From Alphaproteobacteria bacterium (lineage in GTDB: Bacteria; Pseudomonadota; Alphaproteobacteria; Sphingomonadales; Kordiimonadaceae), in the NCBI GenBank assembly GCA_006226495.1, contig SBGU01000035.1, forward strand, positions 1 to 64,000: 64,000 nucleotides of DNA. Direction: 5' to 3'. This document shows positions 56,776-63,864 of the stretch, in pieces. The notes beneath the pieces are model-generated. The model was not told where the DNA came from. It saw only the letters and a program-made list of their open reading frames with translations, and ran no database searches. Each line of letters opens with the position of its first letter. Within the stretch, counting starts at the first letter, position 1. The position numbers were made by a program, and so were the translations under genes.

Positions 56776-56940
56776 TCAGGTTTGTCTGGGTTCCGTCAGG
56801 TGCAGCAACAGCCCCATGAGAATGGGGGTCAGCAGGATGCAAAGAATGACGGTGATGATATAGCCCATCCGCCGGTCACGCCCCAGCATGCCGACGATGA
56901 AACACAGGGCAAGATAGGCAAGCACTGCAAGGACGATCAT
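56776..56940 (-). CDS. 54-residue two-helix membrane peptide
   Basis: A short ORF of 54 residues with two hydrophobic segments (IVLAVLAYLALCFIVGML and MGYIITVILCILLTPILMGL) joined by a basic GRDRR turn. Its stop codon is 23 bp before the dioxygenase GTG, and it sits 38 bp after the DUF697 gene, so it fits exactly into the operon. It overlaps, in a different frame, the possible N-terminal extension of the dioxygenase. Function unknown; it may anchor or chaperone pathway components. Confidence 0.65.
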   Translation of the reverse strand: MIVLAVLAYLALCFIVGMLGRDRRMGYIITVILCILLTPILMGLLLHLTEPRQT

Positions 56941-56978
56941 AGAACTTCAACCCCCGAAGCGAGCCTGGCCGGCCGGGA

Positions 56979-57617
56979 TCAGGCCTCTGCTGCTGCAGGG
57001 GCCTCATCAACGACCAGATCGTCTTCCCGCTTTTTCCTGATCAGTTTTTCTTTGGATTTGTTGAACCATTCCTTCACGGCGCCGGTGTCGATATCGACAA
57101 TGGCCCGACCGTCGCGGAAATGGTTGGCGAACACACGCCCGATGAGGCGGGTTTCGATATAGGCAACCGACGAGGCCACCACCATGCCAACGCCGGTGCC
57201 GATGCCCGGGATCACCTTGGCGGCGGAAGCCAGCCCCATGGCCGTGCCTTCACGGGCCAACTGCGGTACCGCGCCGCCGACAATCGCGGCCAGAACCATC
57301 TTGGCGCGTTTCTTGTCGACCCGCACGCCGTGCTCGTCGGCCAGGTCCAGGATCATCTTCACCTGCACGGTGAACAGGATACCGAAGTCCAGGACCGGCA
57401 GGGGCAACAGGCCGCCGCAGGCTGCATACATGGAATATCGTTCGACGATCCGGATATCGTTCGCCGTCATATCGTCTTCGCTGAAGATCGACATGTTGGT
57501 TTCAACGGTTTCAGCTTCACCATTGTCAACCGTGGGCTGCTCGTCTGCTGCCACTTCAGGCTGATCAACTTTCGGGTCTGCCGAGGTGTCACTTGCTGTG
57601 TCGGATTTTCTAGGCAT
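56979..57617 (-). CDS. DUF697 family membrane protein
   Basis: A 212-residue protein. Residues 1-60 are acidic and disordered; the DUF697 core (about 65-165) follows, with YSMYAACGGLLPLPVLDFGI, QVKMILDLADEHGVRVDKKR, IVGGAVPQLAREG and VIPGIGTGVGMVVASSVAYI. The C-terminal 40 residues are Lys/Glu-rich. The core appears membrane-associated or hairpin-inserted, as in the YcjF group. The ATG at 57617 is preferred: an in-frame ATG at 57650 lies at the predicted -10 element. First gene of the eight-gene run; its biochemical function is not known. Confidence 0.85.
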   Translation of the reverse strand: MPRKSDTASDTSADPKVDQPEVAADEQPTVDNGEAETVETNMSIFSEDDMTANDIRIVERYSMYAACGGLLPLPVLDFGILFTVQVKMILDLADEHGVRVDKKRAKMVLAAIVGGAVPQLAREGTAMGLASAAKVIPGIGTGVGMVVASSVAYIETRLIGRVFANHFRDGRAIVDIDTGAVKEWFNKSKEKLIRKKREDDLVVDEAPAAAEA

Positions 57618-57645
57618 GATCGCGCTCCCGCCCTTAAGTAGTTGA

Positions 57646-57675
57646 AGCATAATTTCGATTCTTGAAACGTGTCAA
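57646..57675 (-). promoter_or_regulatory. Promoter of the DUF697-led operon
   Basis: On the minus strand TTGACA (57675-57670), an 18-bp spacer and TATGCT (57651-57646). A transcript starting near 57639 would leave a leader of about 22 nt carrying GGGAG before the ATG at 57617. The perfect -35 makes this the best sigma-70-type promoter candidate in the region. Confidence 0.6.
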
Positions 57676-57711
57676 CCATAAACTGGCCGTCATCCAAGAA
57701 TAGAAAACAAG

Positions 57712-57732
57712 TATATTGCGCGTTGCAATATA
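57712..57732. promoter_or_regulatory. 21-bp perfect dyad, candidate regulator binding site
   Basis: Arms TATATTGC and GCAATATA are perfectly complementary around a 5-bp centre (GCGTT). It lies 37 bp upstream of the -35 element of the minus-strand promoter and between the two divergent operons; a plus-strand TATAAT (57729-57734) overlaps its right arm. Size and symmetry suit a dimeric regulator (for example TetR, LysR or LuxR type), but no regulator gene is adjacent. Confidence 0.6.
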
Positions 57733-58055
57733 ATCATGGCCCTGTGAAGAAGTGTTTTAGGGCGTGTGAAAGATTTAAGACAATACAAATCTGTCCCGGC
57801 GGTCGCGGGACTCTGGACCGCAGCCGGATGGCGCGGCACCAAAGGGCAAAATACTGCACGCCCACAGAACAGGTGCGGGTGGGGTAAATGATGGTTGGTG
57901 CAGGTAAATTTCATTATGCGCTGGACCAACGTTTGAAAACATTTCAAGATCGGCCCGCGCGCCCGGCAGGGCGGGTCAACCCAGTGTTGTCGGGCTGTAA
58001 TACTCAATTCTGAAATGGAACCGGGGCTGTTCCAAAGAATTCGAGGCGGGGGAAC

Positions 58056-59672
58056 GTGCTGATTTTCTTTAAATTCGTCATGCGCGAGGCGCGCAGGCCG
58101 GTCCGGAACATGGCGCTGATGGCCGTGATTGCGGGTGCCACCAATGGCCTTATCCTTGCGATCATCAATTATGCGTCGGAAGCCATCACCTACGGCGTGC
58201 ACGAACCGGTGCTGTTTGTTGCTTTCCTGGCCGCGATCCTGATCGTTTCCTACACCCACAAACGGCTGATTCGCCTGGGTTCCAAGCAGGTGGAGCGCAT
58301 CCTGCACCGGCTGCGCATGGACCTGACCCGGCGCATGGCGCTCTGTGAATTGCAGTCGGTTGAAGAGGTTGGCAAGGCCAAGTTCCTGACCGCAATGGTG
58401 CAGGAAATCCAGGTGATATCCCGCAACGTGCCCCAGATCGTGAACGCCTGCCAGGCCGCCAGCCTGACTGTGTTCGGCAGCATCTACCTGATGTTCATTT
58501 CTTTCCCCGCCTTCCTGGTGCTGGTCGCCGTTGTTGGTATCGGGGTGCTCCTGTACCGTGTAAAGACGCAGGAGCGGAACGAGCTTCTGGTCAAGGCGTT
58601 CAAGAGCGAATCCGCGGTCGTGCACCGGTTGCATGACGTGCTGGACGGCGCCAAGGAACTGCGCCTCAACCGCGACAAGGCCCGCGACCTGGTGGAGGAT
58701 TTCGAGCAGGTCTCGATCAAGGGGGCCAACGCCAAAAGCGATGCCATGATCTGTGTCGCCGAGGATTATGTCACCGGCCGCAGCCTCTTTTATATCATCC
58801 TCGCGATCCAGATTTTCATCATCCCCAGCTTCGCGGCCAAACTGGGCCTCGACCTGCAGAAATCAACCGCGGCGGTCCTGTTCCTGCTGTGGCCGGTCAA
58901 CAGCGTGCTCTTGGCCCTGCCGGTCATGGAAATGGTGTCAGTGGCGCTGCAGAATATCGAAACCCTGCGCCGCAAGGTGAAGTCGATCGAGGTCGATGCC
59001 GCCGCGCACCAGGAAACCCGCGATTTCGAAACCGTGGAACTGAAGGATGTTTCCTTCACCTACCCGGCGCGCGGCCATGTGGTGCCCTATACGATCGGGC
59101 CCATCAACCTGACCCTCAGGAAGGGCGAAGTGGTGTTTGTCACGGGCGGCAACGGCTACGGCAAATCCACGCTTCTGAAGGTGTTTTCGGGCCTCTATAA
59201 ACCGAGCGCAGGCCAGATCCTGGTTGACGGCGCCATGGTGGAACCCGATGCGGGCTACCGGGCGCTCATGACCTCGGTCTTCAGCGACTTCCACCTGTTC
59301 CACAAGCTTTATGGCCTCGAGAATTATGACAAGGCGCGCGCGGGCGAATTGCTGCAGCTTCTGGAACTGCATGACAAGGTCGCGCTGGAAAGCGGCGCCT
59401 TCTCGACCCTCGCGCTGTCGTCGGGGCAGCGCAAGCGGCTGGGGCTGTTCGTGGCGGTGCTCGAGAAGCGCCCGATCCTGATTCTCGATGAATGGGCGGC
59501 CGAGCAGGACCCGATCTTCCGGCGCAAATTCTATCAGGAAATCATCCCGTGGCTGAAGGCGCAGGGCCAGACCGTTTTGGCCGTCACCCACGACGACCAG
59601 TATTTTTCGACCGCAGACAGATGCCTTGTGATGCACAAGGGCCAGCTAACGCAAGGTTACAGCGATGACTGA
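58056..59672 (+). CDS. ABC exporter of the cyclic-peptide/siderophore type
   Basis: A 538-residue half-transporter with a fused membrane domain (about six helices, residues 1-320) and ATPase domain. Its ATPase motifs are Walker A VTGGNGYGKSTLLKVF, signature LSSGQRKRLGLF, Walker B ILILDEWAAEQDP and TVLAVTHDDQYF. The DEWAAEQDP form of Walker B is characteristic of the PvdE/SyrD/YojI group that exports siderophores, lipopeptides and microcins. It is divergent from the biosynthetic genes and overlaps the SPFH gene by eight bases. Confidence 0.93.
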   Translation: MLIFFKFVMREARRPVRNMALMAVIAGATNGLILAIINYASEAITYGVHEPVLFVAFLAAILIVSYTHKRLIRLGSKQVERILHRLRMDLTRRMALCELQSVEEVGKAKFLTAMVQEIQVISRNVPQIVNACQAASLTVFGSIYLMFISFPAFLVLVAVVGIGVLLYRVKTQERNELLVKAFKSESAVVHRLHDVLDGAKELRLNRDKARDLVEDFEQVSIKGANAKSDAMICVAEDYVTGRSLFYIILAIQIFIIPSFAAKLGLDLQKSTAAVLFLLWPVNSVLLALPVMEMVSVALQNIETLRRKVKSIEVDAAAHQETRDFETVELKDVSFTYPARGHVVPYTIGPINLTLRKGEVVFVTGGNGYGKSTLLKVFSGLYKPSAGQILVDGAMVEPDAGYRALMTSVFSDFHLFHKLYGLENYDKARAGELLQLLELHDKVALESGAFSTLALSSGQRKRLGLFVAVLEKRPILILDEWAAEQDPIFRRKFYQEIIPWLKAQGQTVLAVTHDDQYFSTADRCLVMHKGQLTQGYSDD

Positions 59673-60732
59673 AAACAAGAAGCAGGACATCCTCCTCGAT
59701 CTCGACGCCGAAACGGTCGATGACGACGAGGGCGCGAAGAAAAAGAAACGCGGCTTCCTCGCGCGCAATTTCAGCGGCTTCATCCTTACGATGCTGATTG
59801 TCATCATGCTGGGTGCGGTATCCTATCCGCTCACGGTCTTCACCGTGCCGGCGGGCCATGTCGGCGTGCTGTTCAGCCGTTTCGACGGTGGTACGGTCAC
59901 CAACTATATCTTCAACGAAGGCCTGCATTCCAAATGGCCCTGGAACTTTGTCTATGTCTATGACGCGCGCCTGCAGGTGATCACCGAACGTTATGACGTG
60001 CTGACCCGCGACGGCATCTCCATCGATGTGGAAATGGCCTACCGCTTCCGCATCGAAAAGAAGCTCGCGCCCTATCTGCACCAGCGTGTCGGCAAGGATT
60101 ACCGCGAGATCGTGCTCAACAGCGAAATTGGCTCCAAGCTCCGCGCCGTGCTCGCGAACTACAGCCTCGAGGATGTCTATGCCCTCAACCGGACCAAGCT
60201 CGAACAGATGGTCATGGAAGATGCCTCCAACGATGTCGAACGGCGCAAGAAGGTGTTCAAGGACCTGCCAGAAGACCCGGAATATGAAGAAGACCTGAAG
60301 CTCATCCATATCGACGGTATCCGGATCAAATCCATCAAATTGCCGAAACGCATCAATGACGCCATCGAGGAAAAGCTCGAACAACTGCAGATCGCGCAGG
60401 AATATTCCTACCGCATCCAGCGTGAAAAGCTGGAAGCCGAGCGCAAGCGCATCGAGGCCCAGGGTATCCATGATTTCCAGGAAATCGTGAACAAGGGCAT
60501 CTCGGACGCCTTCCTGCGCTGGAAGGGCATCGAGGCGACCCTGGAGCTGTCGAAGTCCGAAAACAGCAAGATCATCTTCTTCGGTGCGCCCAAAACCGGC
60601 CTGCCGCTGATTTTGGGTGACCTCGAATCGAAAGCCAACGCCACACCGACAACCACGATGGGCGGGGCGGGTTACGATGAATATGTCACCGTGAAGCCGG
60701 ATACGGGCACAAAGCCCAAGACGGGCAACTAG
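59665..60732 (+). CDS. SPFH/prohibitin-family membrane protein
   Basis: A 355-residue protein with a charged N-terminus, one membrane segment (about residues 36-56: SGFILTMLIVIMLGAVSYPL), and an SPFH/Band 7 domain (VFTVPAGHVGVLFSRFDGGT; GISIDVEMAYRFRIEKK; VGKDYREIVLNSEIGSKLR). A coiled-coil segment follows (KLEQLQIAQEYSYRIQREKL). SPFH proteins organise membrane microdomains. It starts eight bases before the exporter's stop codon, so the two are translationally coupled; this suggests that the SPFH protein scaffolds or regulates the exporter. Confidence 0.92.
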   Translation: MTENKKQDILLDLDAETVDDDEGAKKKKRGFLARNFSGFILTMLIVIMLGAVSYPLTVFTVPAGHVGVLFSRFDGGTVTNYIFNEGLHSKWPWNFVYVYDARLQVITERYDVLTRDGISIDVEMAYRFRIEKKLAPYLHQRVGKDYREIVLNSEIGSKLRAVLANYSLEDVYALNRTKLEQMVMEDASNDVERRKKVFKDLPEDPEYEEDLKLIHIDGIRIKSIKLPKRINDAIEEKLEQLQIAQEYSYRIQREKLEAERKRIEAQGIHDFQEIVNKGISDAFLRWKGIEATLELSKSENSKIIFFGAPKTGLPLILGDLESKANATPTTTMGGAGYDEYVTVKPDTGTKPKTGN

Positions 60733-60875
60733 CCCGGACGGAACGGTGGCAGGCAGCGCACAGGGTGGCGCTGCCACCTGCTCCGGGGCAGGCCCGAAAG
60801 CCGGATTTGGTTTTACTGCAAGGTGCCGTCCAAACGGTCGGCGTAAACTGGCGGGTGCCTGTTGCACCAAAACAA

Positions 60876-60898
60876 AAAGCCACCGAAACGGTGGCTTT
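60876..60898. terminator. Bidirectional terminator between SPFH gene and tRNA-Gly
   Basis: AAAGCCACCG-AAA-CGGTGGCTTT hairpin, with TTTGTTACT on the plus side and TTTTTGTTTTGG on the minus side. It terminates both the exporter operon and the tRNA-Gly transcript. A second hairpin (CTCCC TTTC GGGAG, about 60905-60918) lies between it and the tRNA. Confidence 0.88.
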
Positions 60899-60920
60899 GT
60901 TACTCTCCCTTTCGGGAGAA

Positions 60921-60995
60921 TGGAGCGGGCGATGAGATTCGAACTCACGACCCTAACCTTGGCAAGGTTATGCTCTACCCCTGAGCTACGCCCGC
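60921..60995 (-). tRNA. tRNA-Gly (anticodon GCC)
   Basis: A full cloverleaf read on the minus strand: acceptor GCGGGCG with CGCCCGC, anticodon stem AACCT/AGGTT with loop TTGCCAA (anticodon GCC), and T arm with GTTCGAATC. The encoded 3' CCA is at 60921-60923. Reads GGC and GGU. It forms the right-hand boundary of the unusual cluster. Confidence 0.97.
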
Positions 60996-61171
60996 TCAAT
61001 CAGCGTATGTCGCTTGCGGTCAGTACCGCTTGCGTGGCGGGATAATAGCCATACGACTTGCCTTTGCAACAGTTATTTTTACATTTTTGTTTTTTTTAGT
61101 TAAACCATTGAAAATATTTTGATTTCTGTCGTTTTCGCCCTCATTTTTGCCTCATGGGAGGAAAAAACAGC

Positions 61172-61687
61172 ATGGACTCAGCCACCGATGAAGCCGGCCT
61201 GATGGCCTTTCTTGAAAGTCTGGGAATCGCCACCAGCACGGTCTGTCACCCGCCCGTCTTTACGGTCGATGAAGCCCGGGCCAACCGGGGCGCCTTGCCG
61301 GGCGGCCACTGCAAATGCCTGTTCGTGCGCGACAAGAAAAAGCGCCGCGCGCTTGTGGTGGTGGACGAGGACAGACGGGTCGACCTTGCCGTCCTGGCGG
61401 AGAAAATCGGCTTCGGGCGCCTGAGTTTCGGCAGCGCCGACAGCCTCAAATCCATGCTCGGGGTGGTGCCGGGGTCGGTGACCCCGTTTGCGCTGGTCAA
61501 CGCAAGGGTGGCCCCCGGTGACGCGCCGCCGCTCCTGGTGGTGCTGGATGCCGCTATGCTGAAGCAAAGCCCGCTCCATTATCATCCGCTCCATAATGCG
61601 GCGACCACGGCAATTACGCCGGATGACCTGATGCGCTTCGTGCGCGCCTGCGGCTACGAACCCCGGATTGTGGATATGGATGCCTGA
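61172..61687 (+). CDS. YbaK/ProX-type aminoacyl-tRNA editing protein
   Basis: A 171-residue stand-alone editing domain that hydrolyses mischarged tRNA (Ala- or Cys-tRNA-Pro type). The fold's landmarks are present: HPPVFTVDEARANRGALPGG near the N-terminus, CKCLFVRDKKKRRALVVVDE with the conserved Lys, SFGSADSLKSMLGVVPGSVT and HPLHNAATTAITPDDLMRF. The ATG at 61172 has GGGAGGAAAA upstream; an in-frame ATG at 61154 would add six residues and overlap that ribosome-binding site. Confidence 0.9.
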   Translation: MDSATDEAGLMAFLESLGIATSTVCHPPVFTVDEARANRGALPGGHCKCLFVRDKKKRRALVVVDEDRRVDLAVLAEKIGFGRLSFGSADSLKSMLGVVPGSVTPFALVNARVAPGDAPPLLVVLDAAMLKQSPLHYHPLHNAATTAITPDDLMRFVRACGYEPRIVDMDA

Positions 61688-61853
61688 GACGGCAAAGCGG
61701 TCAAATTGCCCGCAATCGACCCATAATCTTCATTGGCAAAAGGGGGTGCCTCGTCCTATGGTGCGGGGAAACGGGCCCGGCCCGTCGCTTCCACCCGGGG
61801 CCACATTTGCCGGGACAGCGTCCGAAAACCACGCGTAAGAGCAAGTAAAGACC

Positions 61854-62801
61854 ATGAATGAAATGATCGCAGGCAGCGGCGACCAAGGTGCCGATGCCTT
61901 TATTAAATCGGCGGATATCAAAAGCTTCGGCCCTGACGTGGTGGTGGCATCACGCAGTGTGCCGGTTATCGTCGATTTCTGGGCCGACTGGTGCGGCCCC
62001 TGCAAGCAGCTTATGCCGGCGCTTGAAGACGCGGTGAAGGCGCACAAGGGGGCCGTGCACCTTGTGAAGGTGAATGCCGACCAGAACCAGACCCTGTGTG
62101 CGCAATTGCAGGTCCAAAGCCTGCCGACCGTGCTGGCCTTCTGGCAGGGCCAGCCGGTGGACGGTTTCCAGGGGGCGATCCCGCCCAGCCAGGTGAAGAT
62201 GTTCGTCGACCGGCTTGCGCAGCTTTCGGGTGGCGCCATGCCGGGGGGCGAGGATGATGACCCGCTCGCCGACGCGCTGGCGCATGCGGGCGAACTGATG
62301 GAAGCCGGCCAGGTGGGCCCGGCGGCCCAGCTTTACCAGCAGATATTGCAGCATGACGAAAACAACATCGAGGCGCTTGTCGGCCTCGCCGAAGCCGCGC
62401 TGAAGCTCGGCCAGGCCGATCAGGTACCCCAGGTGCTTGAAGCCATCGACGCCGAAGCGCTGAAGAAGGATACCAGGCTGACGGAACGGGTAAACCGCCT
62501 CAAGACCGCGCTTGAGCTCGCGGAACAGGCCAGGGGCTTTGATGCGCCGGAGGTCTATGAGGCCGAAATCGCGGCCGACAGCAAGAACCACCAGGCGCGC
62601 TATAATCTCGCGCTCGCGCATCAGGCGCGCGGCGACATGGCGGCGGCGGCCGAGGCGCTTCTGGGCATCATCATGCGCGACCGCGAATGGCAGGAAGATG
62701 CCGCGCGCAAGCAACTGGTGAAGCTGTTCGAAGCCGCGGGCCCCACCGATCCCTTCACCCTCAAGTATCGTCGGCGCCTGTCGTCGGTCCTGTTCAGTTA
62801 A
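61854..62801 (+). CDS. cnoX: CnoX/YbbN-type thioredoxin-TPR co-chaperone
   Basis: A 315-residue protein with an N-terminal thioredoxin domain (VIVDFWADWCGPCKQLMPAL, cis-Pro in VQSLPTVLAFWQG) and a C-terminal TPR region (QQILQHDENNIEALVGLAEA; EIAADSKNHQARYNLALAHQ; EWQEDAARKQLVKLF). It would hold and protect clients from oxidation and pass them to GroEL or DnaK. Unlike E. coli CnoX, the active site is a full CGPC, so it can also act as a thiol-disulfide reductase, as reported for the Caulobacter protein. The next gene starts 10 bp after it. Confidence 0.92.
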   Translation: MNEMIAGSGDQGADAFIKSADIKSFGPDVVVASRSVPVIVDFWADWCGPCKQLMPALEDAVKAHKGAVHLVKVNADQNQTLCAQLQVQSLPTVLAFWQGQPVDGFQGAIPPSQVKMFVDRLAQLSGGAMPGGEDDDPLADALAHAGELMEAGQVGPAAQLYQQILQHDENNIEALVGLAEAALKLGQADQVPQVLEAIDAEALKKDTRLTERVNRLKTALELAEQARGFDAPEVYEAEIAADSKNHQARYNLALAHQARGDMAAAAEALLGIIMRDREWQEDAARKQLVKLFEAAGPTDPFTLKYRRRLSSVLFS

Positions 62802-62811
62802 GGAAGCGCGC

Positions 62812-63477
62812 ATGACGGAAAAGGCACAACGCACCCTGGTCCTGCCGTCCGTCATTCCTGTCTTTCCGCTGACCGGCGTCATTCTGCTGCCCGGCTCCAG
62901 CCTGCCGCTGAATATATTCGAACCCCGTTATCTGCAGATGGTGCGGGATGCGGTGGCCGGCCATGGCCTTATCGGCATGATCCAGCCGACAGAACCCGAA
63001 ACCGGCCGCGGCGCACCGCCCCTGTGCCCGGTGGGCTGTGTGGGTGTGCTGGGCGACGTGAAGGAAACCGGCGATGGCCGTTTCCTGATCCGGCTGCGCG
63101 GCGTGTCCCGCTTCCGGGTGCTCAGCGAACTGCGGGTCACCACGCCTTACCGGCAGGTGCAGGCGGACTGGGACAATTATTCCGCCGACCATGCGGTGCG
63201 GCGTGAGGGCGACCAGGGGGTGGCACGCGGGCCGCTGCTCGGTGCGCTCAAACGCTATCTGGACCTGCGCGGCCTGGATGCCGATTATGATGCCATCGCG
63301 TCAGCACCCGACACGGTGCTGGTGAACACGCTTGCGATGATCGTGCCCATGGGCGCGCCCGAAAAACAGGGTCTTCTGGAAGCCGGCAGCATCGCCGAAC
63401 GCGGTGATATGCTCACGAGCCTCCTGATCATGGCGGTCACCGCCAACATGCAGAACACACCCGACGCCCGGCACTGA
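62812..63477 (+). CDS. LON substrate-binding-domain protein
   Basis: A 221-residue protein made of the N-terminal LON domain without ATPase or protease parts. Landmarks: [60 protein letters not shown] and [20 protein letters not shown]. Such stand-alone proteins are widespread and often annotated as peptidase S16, but lack catalytic residues; their role is unclear. It is 10 bp downstream of cnoX and 32 bp upstream of the Trm112-like gene, suggesting one operon. Confidence 0.9.
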   Translation: MTEKAQRTLVLPSVIPVFPLTGVILLPGSSLPLNIFEPRYLQMVRDAVAGHGLIGMIQPTEPETGRGAPPLCPVGCVGVLGDVKETGDGRFLIRLRGVSRFRVLSELRVTTPYRQVQADWDNYSADHAVRREGDQGVARGPLLGALKRYLDLRGLDADYDAIASAPDTVLVNTLAMIVPMGAPEKQGLLEAGSIAERGDMLTSLLIMAVTANMQNTPDARH

Positions 63478-63509
63478 AGCCGACGTCATGCCAATTGTCA
63501 GAGAGTCTC

Positions 63510-63701
63510 ATGCCGAACAAGAAACCCAGCAGCACCGACCCCAAACTTCTTGAAATCCTGGTCTGTCCGGTCACGCGCACCACCTTGGAATATGATTCCG
63601 CCGCGCAGGAACTGATCAGCCGTGCCGCTGGCCTCGCCTTCCCGATCCGGGACGGTATCCCGATCCTTCTGGCCGACGAAGCCCGCGAACTGGCGGACTA
63701 G
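63510..63701 (+). CDS. Trm112-like (YcaR-type) small protein
   Basis: A 63-residue protein of the Trm112/YcaR group: [20 protein letters not shown], then [20 protein letters not shown]. Only one Cys remains of the zinc-ribbon pairs found in some relatives. In eukaryotes Trm112 activates methyltransferases; bacterial partners are poorly defined. The ATG at 63510 is preferred to an in-frame TTG at 63495. Confidence 0.9.
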   Translation: MPNKKPSSTDPKLLEILVCPVTRTTLEYDSAAQELISRAAGLAFPIRDGIPILLADEARELAD

Positions 63702-63725
63702 GAGGCGGCAGCCGCACCCTGCATC

Positions 63726-63840
63726 CTGCCCTTCGACAGGCTCAGGGCGAACGGTTTTAACCACCGGCCTCGTCAGCGCGTAGCAGACAGGACCGTGCAG
63801 AAGTCACACCGCCGTTCGTCCTGAGCCTGTCGAAGGACAG
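63726..63840. repeat. REP-like paired inverted repeat
   Basis: Arms 63726-63754 and 63812-63840 are complementary over 29 bp with two differences and are separated by 57 bp. The core CTTCGACAGGCTCAGG with flanking CGAACGG is the dispersed alphaproteobacterial element that reads 'RPEPVEG' or 'LSKG' in translation. Two such units in opposite orientation form a REPIN-like arrangement between Trm112 and the HIT gene. Confidence 0.85.
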
Positions 63841-63864
63841 GACATGGGGTGCCGCCCGACCCGT

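Larger units (their letters stand above)
57618..58055. other. Divergent promoter region of the unusual cluster
   Basis: A 438-bp gene-free region between the DUF697 operon and the exporter operon. It holds the promoter and dyad listed separately, an AT-rich stretch (about 57650-57790), and a GC-rich segment with short hairpins toward the exporter (for example GCCCG/CGGGC near 57955-57975). A TTGTCG (57987-57992) is the only -35-like element facing the exporter, without a matched -10. No protein gene is convincing. Confidence 0.6.

Noticed and set aside
56753-56842. N-terminal extension of the TauD-type dioxygenase from 56842
   Set aside because: The extension (HPADPHSHGAVAAPDG and onwards) does not look like the family and overlaps the 54-residue ORF, while a GTG with a strong ribosome-binding site gives the usual start.
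57669-57887. A 72-residue plus-strand reading frame in the divergent region
   Set aside because: No ribosome-binding site, atypical composition, and it overlaps the dyad and promoter elements.
50503-58055. Duplicate of the tRNA-Arg 3' end as an attachment site
   Set aside because: No repeat of the T-arm or acceptor sequence was found in the nearby intergenic regions, and no integrase is encoded.
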